From: Nocardioides daejeonensis
GTDB lineage: Bacteria; Actinomycetota; Actinomycetes; Propionibacteriales; Nocardioidaceae
Assembly (NCBI RefSeq): GCF_003194585.1
Contig: NZ_QHKZ01000004.1
Location: 372,001 to 436,000, forward strand
Length of the DNA: 64,000 nucleotides
Reading direction: 5' to 3'
The position numbers were made by a program, and so were the translations under genes. The notes below the pieces were generated by a model, which searched no databases, was not told the origin of the DNA, and saw only the letters and a program-made list of their open reading frames with translations. The number at the start of each line of letters is the position of its first letter. Position 1 is the first letter of the stretch. Of this stretch, positions 1 through 8,904 are shown piece after piece.

Positions 1-150
1 GTCACCACCCGCCGTGACCCGGGCATCCACGAGGTCACCGAGGCGACCGCCGTGGAGCTCGGCCGGTGGCTCGAGCGGGTGTGCGCCGGGTTGGGAACCG
101 GAACGACGACCGCCCGCAGGCAGGGCGAGTGCGCGCAAACAACACGTTGA
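1..150 (+). CDS. C-terminal end of an unidentified protein (cut by window start)
   Basis: The forward frame starting at base 1 stays open for 49 codons and ends with TGA at 148-150. Nearly all third codon positions are G or C up to about base 105, as expected for a real gene in this genome. The visible protein contains an acidic helix (EATAVELGRWLERVCAG) and gives no recognisable domain, so no function is assigned. The last eight residues (GECAQTTR) and the stop codon lie inside the 22-bp repeat array that starts at 125, so the gene appears to run into the repeat and borrow its stop. The start lies outside the window. Confidence 0.5.
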   Translation, partial: VTTRRDPGIHEVTEATAVELGRWLERVCAGLGTGTTTARRQGECAQTTR

Positions 151-248
151 GTGCGCGCAAGTGAAGCCTTGAGTGCGCGCAAATGGTCGCTTCGTCGTAC
201 TCGCCTCGTCATCTGCGCGAAGTGAACGCCGTATTTGCGCGAACTCGA
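125..248. repeat. 22-bp tandem repeat arrays, head-to-head, between convergent genes
   Basis: Three forward units begin at 125, 147 and 169 and share GAGTGCGCGCAA; the second and third carry it as part of TTGAGTGCGCGCAA. Two reverse-oriented units lie at 205-226 and 227-248, with TTTGCGCGAACTCGA in the second. Each unit is exactly 22 bp. The forward units follow the stop end of the plus-strand gene at 1-150, and the reverse units follow the stop end of the minus-strand MerR gene, so each half is in the sense of the gene that precedes it. The TTGAG of the second unit contains the TGA that ends the first gene. Confidence 0.8.
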
Positions 249-261
249 CGCCGAAGGGGGA

Positions 262-1011
262 TCAGCGCTGGGGGGCGGGGGCGTCGCCGGTGAGGCGGGC
301 GATGCGCCCACCGATGGCGCGGGTGACGGCCGCTTCGTAGTGGCTCACCAGCGCCGCAGTGGTGATCGGTTTGATCGACTCGACGGCGCGCTGCAGATCC
401 TCGGGCTTGGCGCCGGAGGCACGGAAGGCGGGCCAGACGAGCTCGTGGAAGAGGGCGTTCAGGGACTCGGCGATCACCGTGGCGTGCTCGGTGAAGATGT
501 CACGCGCGGCGGCCGCGGCCTCCTTCGGATAGCCGAACTGGATCAGCACGAAGCAGGCGTCGAGGAGCGAGGTGGCCACCTCGAAGCGGCCGTCCTCGGT
601 GAGCGTGATCGCCTCCAGGGCCACCAGCACCTCGAGTTCGTCGTCGGTCAGCACCCGGCCGGCGCGGTCGTCGAGCTCGGCGCGGGTCAGCGTCTCCGAC
701 TGCTCCGCCGTCCACGGCGCGAGCAGGGTGCGATGCAGCACGATCGACTCGGGGGTGGCGTCGGCGGGCACGCGCGCGACGTACTTCTCGATGGCGGCGA
801 GCGTGAAGCCGTGGGCCTGGAGCTCGCGCACCAGCTCGAGGCGGGCCACGTGCACGGGTGTGTAGAAGCCCTGTCGCCCGCGCTTCAAGGGCGGCGGCAC
901 CAGGCCCCGCGTGGTGTAGAAGCGCACGTTGCGCACGCTCATGCCCACCTGCTCGCACACCTCGTCGAGGGTCAGCAGGCCGGCGTCCGGCGCCTCGTCG
1001 GCTGTCGCCAT
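262..1011 (-). CDS. MerR family transcriptional regulator
   Basis: A 249-residue DNA-binding regulator. The N-terminus holds the MerR winged helix (LTLDEVCEQVGMSVRNVRFY, then the wing with RGRQGFYTP, about residues 13-55), followed by the helix that starts RLELVRELQAHGFTLAAIEKY. The rest, about residues 80-249, is a helical effector domain with no metal-binding cysteine pattern, so a metal sensor is unlikely. A good ribosome site (AAGGGGG, 4 bases before ATG) supports the start. The gene is divergent from the thiolase/fadB pair and the space between holds inverted repeats, so control of that beta-oxidation pair, perhaps in response to an acyl-CoA, is a reasonable inference. The ligand cannot be read from the sequence. 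Confidence 0.9.
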   Translation of the reverse strand: MATADEAPDAGLLTLDEVCEQVGMSVRNVRFYTTRGLVPPPLKRGRQGFYTPVHVARLELVRELQAHGFTLAAIEKYVARVPADATPESIVLHRTLLAPWTAEQSETLTRAELDDRAGRVLTDDELEVLVALEAITLTEDGRFEVATSLLDACFVLIQFGYPKEAAAAARDIFTEHATVIAESLNALFHELVWPAFRASGAKPEDLQRAVESIKPITTAALVSHYEAAVTRAIGGRIARLTGDAPAPQR

Positions 1012-1030
1012 CGGACCCCCTTCGATTCCA

Positions 1031-1075
1031 TGACTCAGGTCACACCATTGCGCTTACTGACAGTCATGGTGTCAC
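1031..1075. promoter_or_regulatory. Candidate MerR operator/promoter region of the fadA-fadB pair
   Basis: Between the divergent MerR gene and the thiolase lie several dyads: ACACCAT at 1042-1048 with ATGGTGT at 1066-1072 (17-bp gap), the odd palindrome ACTGACAGT at 1056-1064, and TGAC-N4-GTCA at 1031-1042. A long spacer between operator halves is typical of MerR-controlled promoters. That this is the operator is inference from position and symmetry. Confidence 0.5.
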
Positions 1076-1135
1076 AATCTGGGTTGTGCGGTCGTAGCGA
1101 GACGCCGCACGACCGTATCGACTCCAAGGATGGTC

Positions 1136-2347
1136 ATGGCAGAAGCATTCGTGTACGACCACATTCGCACCCCGCGCGGCAAGGGCAAGAGCTCGGGCTC
1201 GTTGCACGAGGTCAAGCCGGTGGACCTCGTGGTCGGGCTCGTCGAGGAGCTCATCAAGCGCAACCCCGACCTCGACACCGAGCGGATCGACGACCTGGTG
1301 CTCGGCGTCGTCTCCCCGATCGGCGACCAGGGTGGCGACATCGCCAAGACGGCTGCGCTCAAGTCCGGGCTTCCCGAGACGACTGCCGGCGTCCAGCTGA
1401 ACCGCTTCTGTGCCTCGGGCCTGGAGGCCGTCAACCAGGCCGCCTCCCGCGTGCGCGGCGGCTTCGAGGACCTGATCCTCGCCGGCGGCGTGGAGTCGAT
1501 GAGCCGGGTGCCGATGGGCTCCGACGGCGGCGCCTGGGCGACCGACCCCGACACGGCCCTCAAGACCGGCTTCGTCCCGCAGGGCATCGGCGCCGACCTG
1601 ATCGCGACCATCGAAGGCTGGAGCCGTGAGGACGTCGACGCCTTCGCCGCGCAGTCCAACGCCCGCGCCGCCGCGGCCTGGGAGGCCGGCTACTTCAAGA
1701 ACTCGGTGGTCCCGGTCAAGGACCTCAACGGCCTGACCGTGCTCGACCACGACGAGCTGATCCGTCCCAGCACCACGGTCGAGAGCCTCAGCGCCCTCAA
1801 GCCCTCCTTCGCCGGCATCGGCAAGGACGCCGGCTTCGACGACGTCGCGCTGGAGAAGTACCACTGGCTCGAGGGCATCAACCACGTGCACCACGCCGGC
1901 AACTCCTCGGGAATCGTCGACGGCTCCGCGCTGGTCCTGCTCGGCTCCGAGCAGGTCGGCAAGGATCTCGGCCTGACGCCGCGGGCGCGAATCGTCTCTG
2001 CCGCCGTCTCCGGCGCCGACCCGGTGATCATGCTGACCGGCCCGGCCCCGGCGGCTCGCAAGGCTCTCGCCAAGGCCAACCTCGACGTCAAGGACATCGA
2101 CCTCTTCGAGATCAACGAGGCCTTCGCTGCGGTGGCGATGCGGTTCATGCGCGACATGGGCATCACCGACGAGATCACCAACGTCAACGGCGGCGCGATC
2201 GCCATGGGCCACCCGCTCGGTGCCACCGGCGCGATGATCCTCGGCACGCTGATCGACGAGCTCGAGCGTCGCGGCCAGAAGCGCGGCCTCGCCACGCTCT
2301 GCGTCGGCGGTGGCATGGGCATCGCCACCATCGTGGAACTGATCTGA
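1136..2347 (+). CDS. fadA: Acetyl-CoA C-acyltransferase (thiolase, FadA type)
   Basis: A 403-residue thiolase, the usual length for the family, which cleaves 3-ketoacyl-CoA with CoA in the last step of beta-oxidation. The nucleophile is Cys92 in [12 protein letters not shown]. The NEAFA motif, His359 in [11 protein letters not shown] and Cys389 in LCVGGGMG complete the active site. I use the ATG at 1136 because CAAGGA lies 5 bases before it. An in-frame ATG at 1130 touches that ribosome site and would only add Met-Val. The gene is followed after 33 bp by the multifunctional FadB partner, so the two probably form the trifunctional beta-oxidation complex. Confidence 0.95.
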   Translation: MAEAFVYDHIRTPRGKGKSSGSLHEVKPVDLVVGLVEELIKRNPDLDTERIDDLVLGVVSPIGDQGGDIAKTAALKSGLPETTAGVQLNRFCASGLEAVNQAASRVRGGFEDLILAGGVESMSRVPMGSDGGAWATDPDTALKTGFVPQGIGADLIATIEGWSREDVDAFAAQSNARAAAAWEAGYFKNSVVPVKDLNGLTVLDHDELIRPSTTVESLSALKPSFAGIGKDAGFDDVALEKYHWLEGINHVHHAGNSSGIVDGSALVLLGSEQVGKDLGLTPRARIVSAAVSGADPVIMLTGPAPAARKALAKANLDVKDIDLFEINEAFAAVAMRFMRDMGITDEITNVNGGAIAMGHPLGATGAMILGTLIDELERRGQKRGLATLCVGGGMGIATIVELI

Positions 2348-2380
2348 CCGGACCTGCGACCAACACAAGGACTTACAGCA

Positions 2381-4576
2381 ATGACTGACACCCAGACCGC
2401 GGTCCGCTACGACCGGGACGCCGACGGCATCGTCACCCTGACTCTGGACGACCCGACCGCCAGCGCCAACACGATGAACGAGCTCTACCAGAGCTCCATG
2501 AACGCAGCCGTCGACCGGCTCTACGCCGAGGCCGACGACGTCACCGGCGTCGTCATCGCCTCGGCGAAGAAGACCTTCTTCGCCGGCGGCAACCTCAAGA
2601 ACATGGTGCAGTCCACCAAGGACGACGCCCAGGCCGTCTTCGAGATGGCCGAGAGTGTGAAGGCCGGCCTGCGCCGCCTCGAGCTCTTCCCGCGCCCGGT
2701 GGTCGCCGCGATCAACGGCGCCGCGCTCGGCGGCGGCTTCGAGATCTGCCTGGCCACCAACCACCGGATCGCCTGGGACGACAACTCGGTGCAGATCGGT
2801 CTGCCCGAGGCGTCCCTCGGCCTGCTGCCCGGTGGTGGCGGCGTCACTCGCGTCACTCGCCTCCTCGGCATCCAGAGCGCCCTGATGGACGTGCTTCTCC
2901 AGGGTCCGCGCTTCAAGCCCGCCGCCGCCAAGGCGAAGGGCCTGATCGACGAGCTGGTCGGCTCGGTCGATGAGCTGGTGCCGGCCGCCAAGGCCTGGAT
3001 CCTCGCCAACAAGGACAACGAGGATGCGGCGAAGAACCCCTGGGACCGCGCGGGCTACAAGATGCCCGGCGGCACCCCGAAGTCCCCTGCCCTGGCGGCC
3101 TTCCTGCCGGCGTTCCCGGCGCTGCTGCGCAAGCAGCTCAAGGGCGCCGACTTCCCGGCCCAGAAGGCGATCCTCTCCGCCGCCGTCGAGGGCGCGCAGG
3201 TGGACTTCGACACCGCGTCGCGCATCGAGTCGCGCTACCTGACGAAGCTGATCGTCAACCAGCAGTCGAAGAACATGATCCAGGCGTTCTTCTTCGACCT
3301 GCAGGCGATCGGAGCCGGCTCGCTGCGCCCCTCCGGGCCGCCCAAGTACCGCGCCACCAAGGTCGGCGTGCTCGGCGCGGGCATGATGGGCGCCGGCATC
3401 GCCTACGTCTGTGCGCAGGCGGGCATGGAGGTCGTGCTCAAGGACGTCGAGGTCGCCAACGCCGAGAAGGGCAAGGCCTACAGCGAGGGCATCCTCGACA
3501 AGGCGATCGCCAAGGGTCGCAGCACCGAGGAGAAGAAGGCCGCCCTGCTCGGCCGGATCACCGCGACCGCTGACCCCGCCGACCTGGCCGGTTGCGACCT
3601 GGTCATCGAGGCGGTCTTCGAGGACGTCGCCCTCAAGCAGAAGGTCTTCGCCGAGGTCATCGACCACGTCAATCCCGACGCGCTGCTCTGCTCCAACACC
3701 TCGACGCTGCCGATCACCGAGCTCGCCTCCGGCGTCGCCCGCCCGGCGGACTTCATCGGCCTGCACTTCTTCTCGCCGGTCGACAAGATGCCGCTGGTCG
3801 AGATTATCCGCGGCAAGGAGACCTCCGACGAGGCGCTCGCCAAGGCGTACGACGTGGTGCAGCAGATCCGCAAGACCCCGATCGTCGTCAACGACAGCCG
3901 TGGCTTCTACACCTCGCGCGTCATCGGCACCCAGATCAACGAGGGCCTGGCGATGCTGGCCGAGGGCGTCCACCCGATGTCGATCGAGCGTGCCGCCACC
4001 ACCGCCGGCTTCCCGGTCGGCCCGCTGCAGATCAGCGACGAGCTCAACATGGAGCTGATGGCGAAGATCCGCAAGGCGACCGCCGACGCGGCAGCTCGCG
4101 ACGGCATCGACCTGGGTCCGGACCCGGCCGGTGACGTGGTGAACAAGATGATCGAGGTCGGTCGTCCCTCCCGTCTCAAGGGCGCAGGCTTCTACAACTA
4201 CGTCGAGGGGCGTCGTACGAACCTGTGGGAGGGCATCGGCGAGGCGTTCCCGTCCGCCGAGGTGCAGATCCCGATCCAGGACATGCGCGACCGGATGATG
4301 TTCATCGAGGCGCTCGAGACTGCCAAGTGCTTCGAGGAGAACGTCGTGACCTCCTCGGTGGCGGCCAACATCGGCTCGATCATGGGCATCGGCTTCCCGG
4401 CCAACACCGGTGGTGCGGCGCAGTTCATGACCGGCTACGAGGGCGCCGACGGCGAGATCGGCCTGACTGCCTTCGTGAAGCGGGCCGACGAGCTCGCCGA
4501 GGCCTACGGTGAGCGCTTCCGCCCGACCCAGTGGCTGCGCGACCGCGCCGCCAGCGGCGAGGGCCTGCCTGCCTGA
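2381..4576 (+). CDS. fadB: 3-hydroxyacyl-CoA dehydrogenase / enoyl-CoA hydratase (FadB type)
   Basis: A 731-residue two-part enzyme of beta-oxidation. Residues about 10-220 form the crotonase domain, with the oxyanion loop segments AKKTFFAGGNLKNM and NGAALGGGFEICLATNHR. Residues about 325-500 form the NAD-binding domain with GAGMMG at 332-337. The C-terminal half carries the 3-hydroxyacyl-CoA dehydrogenase helical domain, including GLHFFSPVDKMPLVEII and NDSRGFYTSR. An upstream CAAGGA and ATG at 2381 define the start. It lies 33 bp after the thiolase in the same direction and is closed by the hairpin at 4598-4639. This architecture matches the actinobacterial FadB paired with FadA. Confidence 0.95.
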   Translation: MTDTQTAVRYDRDADGIVTLTLDDPTASANTMNELYQSSMNAAVDRLYAEADDVTGVVIASAKKTFFAGGNLKNMVQSTKDDAQAVFEMAESVKAGLRRLELFPRPVVAAINGAALGGGFEICLATNHRIAWDDNSVQIGLPEASLGLLPGGGGVTRVTRLLGIQSALMDVLLQGPRFKPAAAKAKGLIDELVGSVDELVPAAKAWILANKDNEDAAKNPWDRAGYKMPGGTPKSPALAAFLPAFPALLRKQLKGADFPAQKAILSAAVEGAQVDFDTASRIESRYLTKLIVNQQSKNMIQAFFFDLQAIGAGSLRPSGPPKYRATKVGVLGAGMMGAGIAYVCAQAGMEVVLKDVEVANAEKGKAYSEGILDKAIAKGRSTEEKKAALLGRITATADPADLAGCDLVIEAVFEDVALKQKVFAEVIDHVNPDALLCSNTSTLPITELASGVARPADFIGLHFFSPVDKMPLVEIIRGKETSDEALAKAYDVVQQIRKTPIVVNDSRGFYTSRVIGTQINEGLAMLAEGVHPMSIERAATTAGFPVGPLQISDELNMELMAKIRKATADAAARDGIDLGPDPAGDVVNKMIEVGRPSRLKGAGFYNYVEGRRTNLWEGIGEAFPSAEVQIPIQDMRDRMMFIEALETAKCFEENVVTSSVAANIGSIMGIGFPANTGGAAQFMTGYEGADGEIGLTAFVKRADELAEAYGERFRPTQWLRDRAASGEGLPA

Positions 4577-4597
4577 TCCTCAGCTCCACCCCGCGGA

Positions 4598-4639
4598 CGC
4601 CATGCGTTCAGCGAGCTCCGGCTCGTCGAACGCATGGCG
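4598..4639. terminator. Bidirectional hairpin terminator between fadB and the lipoprotein gene
   Basis: A perfect 12-bp stem, CGCCATGCGTTC at 4598-4609 with its complement at 4628-4639, closes an 18-base loop that itself contains a CGAGC/GCTCG stem. It lies between convergent genes and can serve both. There is no long T tract, which is common in high-GC actinobacteria. Confidence 0.75.
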
Positions 4640-4663
4640 TTGCGCATTGCGCACCGGTCGGCG

Positions 4664-5227
4664 TCAGCTGGTGGTCGGTTCGCCGAGGATCCGCTCGCAC
4701 TTCTTCAGCGCCTCGACGTAGGTCTGCCGGGCGCTCTGCGAGGGCTCGTCCTGGTCGCCGGTGATAGCCGCCAGCAGGGCCGGGCGCAGCACCTCGGCAT
4801 CGATGTCGCCGGCACAGTCGATGTAGCGCTGCTCCGCCTTGGCGGTCAGATCGGGGTAGAGGTGCTTGCGGGCGGCGAACTCCGCCTTCACGTCACGGCA
4901 GGCGAGCAGCGCGTCGACGTACGTCTCGGCCAGCGGTCCGCCGAGCGAGGGCGAGGCGTCCTCCGGAGCGGTGAGCTCCTTGGTCAGGACGCCGGCCTCG
5001 ACCAGGCGGTCGACCCCGGCGCCGGCGACGATCTCGTCGGCCAGGCAAGCACCGACGCGGGTCTGCTCGGGCGCGGTGGCGGAGCCGGTGAGCAGCGAGG
5101 TGAGCGCTGCCCGCGCCTTCGTCTCGGGGTCCTTCGGCTTGCCGTCACCGCCGGAGTCCGAGCACCCGGCGAGCGGGAGGACCAAGAGGCCGGCACAGGC
5201 CAGCGACACCAACACCTTGCGCGACAT
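4664..5227 (-). CDS. Secreted lipoprotein of unknown function
   Basis: A 187-residue protein with a lipoprotein signal: MSRK, a hydrophobic stretch, and the lipobox LAGC with Cys22. A short Gly/Asp/Lys-rich linker follows. The mature part has four further cysteines (GACLADE, LLACRDV, YIDCAGD, KKCERI), which could form two disulfides outside the membrane. I do not recognise a family with certainty. It is divergent from the SDR gene with only 50 bp between the starts, so the two may share control. Function is unknown; only the location as a membrane-anchored extracellular protein is supported. Confidence 0.8.
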   Translation of the reverse strand: MSRKVLVSLACAGLLVLPLAGCSDSGGDGKPKDPETKARAALTSLLTGSATAPEQTRVGACLADEIVAGAGVDRLVEAGVLTKELTAPEDASPSLGGPLAETYVDALLACRDVKAEFAARKHLYPDLTAKAEQRYIDCAGDIDAEVLRPALLAAITGDQDEPSQSARQTYVEALKKCERILGEPTTS

Positions 5228-5277
5228 GGGCCACAGCGTAGTGGTGCCGCGGGAGCCGCGAGGTAGGTTCGGCGACC

Positions 5278-6060
5278 ATGGACGACCAGCAACGACTGCG
5301 GGTGTTGGTGACCGGGGCCGGCTCCGGTCTGGGGGCAGCTCTGGCCGATGCCTGGCAGCGCCGCGGCGCGAGGGTGCTGGCCACCGACCGGGACCCGTCC
5401 GGCCTCGCCGGGCGCGAGTACGCCGACACGCTCGACATCACCGACGCCGCCGACTGGGTACGGATCCGGGAGCGGGTCGCCCAGGAGTGGGGAGGGCTCG
5501 ACGTCCTGGTCAACAACGCGGGCGTGCCGGGCGGTGGGCGCATCGACGTGGCCGAGGTCGACGAATGGCGGTGGATCTTCGAGATCAACCTCTTCGGCAT
5601 GGTGACCGGGCTGCGCGAGCTCGTGCCCCTCTTCAAGTCCCAGCGCTCCGGGCAGATCGTCAACGTGGCCTCGCTGGCTGGCCTGGTGCATCCGGCGGGG
5701 ATGGGCTCCTACAACGCCGTGAAGTCGGCGGTGGTGGCGCTGACCGAGACGCTGGGTCACGAGCTCGCCGGCTTCGGAGTGGAGGCGTCGGTGGTCTGCC
5801 CCAGCTACTTCCGCACCAACCTGATGGACCGCATGCAGGGTGCCGACACGGGGCTCGCCGAGGTCATGCGGGGGTTGGTCACCGGCGCTCCGCTCGGCGC
5901 CGACGACATCGCCGAGGCGGTGCTTGACGGACTGGAGCGTGGGGAGCAGCTGATCGTGCCCGACCCTGCCGCGCGTGACGCCGTACGGTTGAAGCGTGAG
6001 GACCGGGCCGGGTACGACGCCGTCATGCGGCGGCAGGCGGCGAAGCTCGGCGGTCTCTGA
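5278..6060 (+). CDS. Short-chain dehydrogenase/reductase (SDR)
   Basis: A 260-residue classical SDR. The NAD(P) motif VTGAGSGLG is at about residues 11-19, the NNAG motif at about 79-82, a Ser in NVASLAG, and the catalytic YxxxK appears as SYNAVKS. These enzymes interconvert alcohols and ketones with NAD(P)H; the substrate is unknown. The aspartate region after strand 2 (TDRDPSG) suggests NAD(H) preference, which is inference. It is followed after 106 bp by a histidine phosphatase gene with no clear functional link. Confidence 0.9.
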   Translation: MDDQQRLRVLVTGAGSGLGAALADAWQRRGARVLATDRDPSGLAGREYADTLDITDAADWVRIRERVAQEWGGLDVLVNNAGVPGGGRIDVAEVDEWRWIFEINLFGMVTGLRELVPLFKSQRSGQIVNVASLAGLVHPAGMGSYNAVKSAVVALTETLGHELAGFGVEASVVCPSYFRTNLMDRMQGADTGLAEVMRGLVTGAPLGADDIAEAVLDGLERGEQLIVPDPAARDAVRLKREDRAGYDAVMRRQAAKLGGL

Positions 6061-6166
6061 GCACGCCTGCAGCGACGATTTCCACTGAACCGCCACGCGA
6101 ACCCGGGTCGGTGGCTCACACTGGTGCCGCTGGGCATGGGGCCCGCCAGATCGACGGGGGTACTGC

Positions 6167-6817
6167 ATGGGTCAGGTGGTCCTGGTCCGGCACGGCCAGG
6201 CACACGTCGGCCGCAGCGGCGAGGAGCTCTCCCCGCTCGGTTGGGAGCAGGCCCGCATCCTGGGGCAGGCGCTCGCCCAGCGCCGGATCACCCCGTCGCT
6301 GATCGCTACCGGCTCGGCGCGGGCCCACCTGGAGACGCTGGAGGCCGTCGCGGAGTCCGCCGGCTGGGACGACGTTCCGACCGTGCTCGACAGCGGCTGG
6401 GACGAGTTCGACCACGACGTCCTGGTGCAGCGTCTGCCTGCCGTGGTCGGCGACCCGGAGCCGACGCCGGCGCAGGTGCAGGAGTGGTTCGAGGGCGCGG
6501 CCGCGCTGTGGACCAGCGGCTCCGAGGGGCCGGGGGAGTCGTTCGTCGACTTCGTGACCCGGGTGGGCACCGCGCTGGCCGAGGTGTTCGAGATGACCGG
6601 GCCGCGCGACACAGCCCTCGTCGTCACCTCGGGCGGCCCGATCGCCGCGATCGCCACGACCTTGCTTCTACCCGGCGCGGACACGGTGCAGGCGGAGCTG
6701 TGGCAGCGCCTCAACCGGGTCGTCGTGAGCTGCTCGTCCAGCACCGTCTCCATCGGCTCACGGGGTGCCTCTCTGGTCAGCTTCAACGAACACGCGCATC
6801 TGCAGGGCGGTCGGTGA
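6167..6817 (+). CDS. Histidine phosphatase family protein
   Basis: A 216-residue member of the phosphoglycerate-mutase-like branch. The N-terminal VLVRHGQAH carries the phospho-accepting histidine, and LVVTSGGPIAA near residue 150 holds the family's second active-site block. In this protein the usual second histidine of that block is replaced by Ser/Gly, which is worth noting. The inserted segment VVGDPEPTPAQVQEWFEGAA is a substrate-cap region. These proteins hydrolyse small phosphate esters or phosphoproteins; the substrate cannot be told. Confidence 0.85.
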   Translation: MGQVVLVRHGQAHVGRSGEELSPLGWEQARILGQALAQRRITPSLIATGSARAHLETLEAVAESAGWDDVPTVLDSGWDEFDHDVLVQRLPAVVGDPEPTPAQVQEWFEGAAALWTSGSEGPGESFVDFVTRVGTALAEVFEMTGPRDTALVVTSGGPIAAIATTLLLPGADTVQAELWQRLNRVVVSCSSSTVSIGSRGASLVSFNEHAHLQGGR

Positions 6818-6915
6818 TCGCGCGGACACGGCGTGACGTGCCGCTTCTGTCGGCGCGACCTCCTAGTCTCATTCGAGCACGCTCGTCAGAAGTCCGAGAG
6901 AGCCGAAGGGGGACG

Positions 6916-7338
6916 ATGACCGCGACCGTACGCCGCTCGTTCAGCGTGGCCTGCTGGGCTCTCTCGGGCCTGTGCTGGGTGGCGCTCGCCTCCGTGTCAT
7001 GGGCCCAGAGCGGTCCGCTCTCGCGCTCCAGCCTGCTGGACGTGGCCGGTCTGGTGCGCTCCGGCGTCCTGACCTCGCTGCCGGGCTGGGTGCCGTGGGG
7101 CGCTCTCCTCCTGCCGATGCTGGGCGCCGTGCTGATCGGCCTCGCGTTCCCACGCTGGGCGCGGTGGGTGCGTGTGGCGGCGTTCCTGGTCGCGGTCCTG
7201 GCCTGGTGGGCGGTCACCCGTGAGGTGACCGGGTTCGCCGCGTCGCGTTGGGGGACCGGGCCGTGGCTCGGTGTCGTAGGGATCGGGCTCGGTGTGGTGG
7301 GCCTGCTCGTGGAGTCGAAGAAGACGGGGGAGTCATGA
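6916..7338 (+). CDS. Small membrane protein of unknown function
   Basis: A 140-residue protein that starts at an ATG placed after AAGGGGGAC. It has four likely membrane segments: near residues 8-27 (ACWALSGLCWVALASV), 55-75 (WGALLLPMLGAVLIGLAF), 81-96 (VRVAAFLVAVLAWWAV) and 112-130 (WLGVVGIGLGVVGLLV). No family is recognised. Its stop overlaps the start of the next gene (ATGA at 7335-7338), so it is translationally coupled to the zinc-ribbon membrane protein and may work with it. Confidence 0.7.
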   Translation: MTATVRRSFSVACWALSGLCWVALASVSWAQSGPLSRSSLLDVAGLVRSGVLTSLPGWVPWGALLLPMLGAVLIGLAFPRWARWVRVAAFLVAVLAWWAVTREVTGFAASRWGTGPWLGVVGIGLGVVGLLVESKKTGES

Positions 7339-8843
7339 ACTTCTGCACCAGGTGTGGGCATCCGCTCGGCGCCGACGACGTGTTCTGCGCCAACTGCGGT
7401 GCCGCGGTGACGGCTCCGCGTGAGGCGTCGCCGGAGACGCAGCCGCTCGTTGCGCCGCCACCACCCCCTGTGGGTGCCTCGGGCCTCCCGGCGGGAGGCG
7501 GTCTCGGGGTGCCTTCCGGTCCAGGCGCGGTGGCTGCCGGGCCGGCCGGCCACATGGTCGGCGTTCTCGACCAACAGCCGGTGGCGCCACCGCGGCCCGC
7601 CGGCCGGAGCCGGGCGACCGTCTGGGTGGTGGCCGCGCTCGTGGCGCTCGCCGCCGGCCTCGGCGGTTTCGCGGTCTGGAAGGTCTTCTTCTCCTCCAAC
7701 ACCGGTGCTGACGACCCGGAGCAGGCTGTGCGCGAGGTGCTTGCGGCCGCCGAGGACCAGGATCCGGTGGCGGCACTCACCATGATCAACCCGGGCGAGG
7801 CACGAGGTGCCGACGAAGTCTGGGACGCCCTCCACCAGCGCCTGACGCGCGCCGGTGTCACGCCCAAGGACGGCGTGTTCAGTGCGGCCGACGTCTCCTT
7901 CGACGACGTCGACCTGGAGGTCGAGTCCGTCAGCGACCACGCGGCCAAGGTGCACCTGCGCGACGGCACCGTCTCGCTCAGCCTGCGCGCCGAAGACTTC
8001 CCGGACGCACTCGACGGTATCGCTTCCGAGGCGCGCGAGGAGCTCGGCAGCAGTTGGAGCAGGAAGTTCGACATCTCCGAGGTGGCGGACGACGTCTACG
8101 CCTACGACTGGGAGCACGACCGGGAGATCCCGACGGGGCTCTTCGTGATGGTGGTCGAGGTCGACGGCCGCTGGTATGTCTCCCCGACCGCCACGGCGGC
8201 CGAGTACCTGGCCTTCGACTGGTTCGGCCAGGGCGGCGACTGGTCGGCGTACGACGACGGCCGGAAGCGCGACGCGGTCGGCGCGGAGAGCCCGGAGGAG
8301 GCGCTCGCCAGCCTTGCCGACGCGGCGAACGGTGACGACCTGCCGACGATGCTCGACGCCCTTCCGGAGGGCCAGGGCGACCTCCTGCGTCCGTTCGTGG
8401 AACTGGTGGAGCGGGAGCTGGCAAATGACGACGCCGGCTTCACTCTCGATCTCCGGGCACAGGACGTGCGAGCGGGCGACGAGGAGGACGGCCTGGTGCG
8501 GCTGGAGATCGACCGCCTGGAGCTGGGCGTCAACGGCATCGAGGGCGGCGACCCCTACCCCAACACGGTAGGCGTCGACGGCAGCTGCGGCTGGGCCCTG
8601 GGCTACACCGGCGACCGGATCGAGGGCTGCGCGCCGACCTGGCTGAAGCAGGTCAGTGGCATCGACCACGCCTTCGTGATGGTGCGTGAGAACGACGGGG
8701 TGTGGCAGGTGGACCCGTTCGCCACCGCGCTGGCGTGGCTCGAGGAGGTCGCCACGAACGTGCCCGACGACGAGCTCGACTCGTTGATCAGCGCGATCGA
8801 CTCGGGCGACGTCGAGGAGTGGTTTGAGCAGCGGGTCGGCTGA
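7335..8843 (+). CDS. Zinc-ribbon membrane protein, first of a tandem pair
   Basis: A 502-residue protein. Residues 1-20 hold a zinc ribbon with two CxxC knuckles (FCTRCGHPLGADDVFCANCG). A Pro/Ala/Gly-rich linker follows, then one membrane helix at about residues 97-118 (VWVVAALVALAAGLGGFAVW). The remainder lies on the far side of the membrane and contains two blocks ending in a WYV- or WQVDP-type strand (VDGRWYVSPTATAAEYLAF and NDGVWQVDPFATALAW). The start is fixed by the ATGA overlap with the preceding gene. The next gene is a clear paralogue. A signalling role across the membrane is possible but not shown. Confidence 0.85.
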   Translation: MNFCTRCGHPLGADDVFCANCGAAVTAPREASPETQPLVAPPPPPVGASGLPAGGGLGVPSGPGAVAAGPAGHMVGVLDQQPVAPPRPAGRSRATVWVVAALVALAAGLGGFAVWKVFFSSNTGADDPEQAVREVLAAAEDQDPVAALTMINPGEARGADEVWDALHQRLTRAGVTPKDGVFSAADVSFDDVDLEVESVSDHAAKVHLRDGTVSLSLRAEDFPDALDGIASEAREELGSSWSRKFDISEVADDVYAYDWEHDREIPTGLFVMVVEVDGRWYVSPTATAAEYLAFDWFGQGGDWSAYDDGRKRDAVGAESPEEALASLADAANGDDLPTMLDALPEGQGDLLRPFVELVERELANDDAGFTLDLRAQDVRAGDEEDGLVRLEIDRLELGVNGIEGGDPYPNTVGVDGSCGWALGYTGDRIEGCAPTWLKQVSGIDHAFVMVRENDGVWQVDPFATALAWLEEVATNVPDDELDSLISAIDSGDVEEWFEQRVG

Positions 8844-8904
8844 GCATCCTCCTACTCTGACGGCCGTCAAGGCCTGACCGACCGATCGAGATCTCGGGGG
8901 AGCA

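Noticed and set aside
1064..3973. Long open frame antisense to the thiolase and fadB genes
   Set aside because: Low-complexity product without domains; both sense genes have full active sites.
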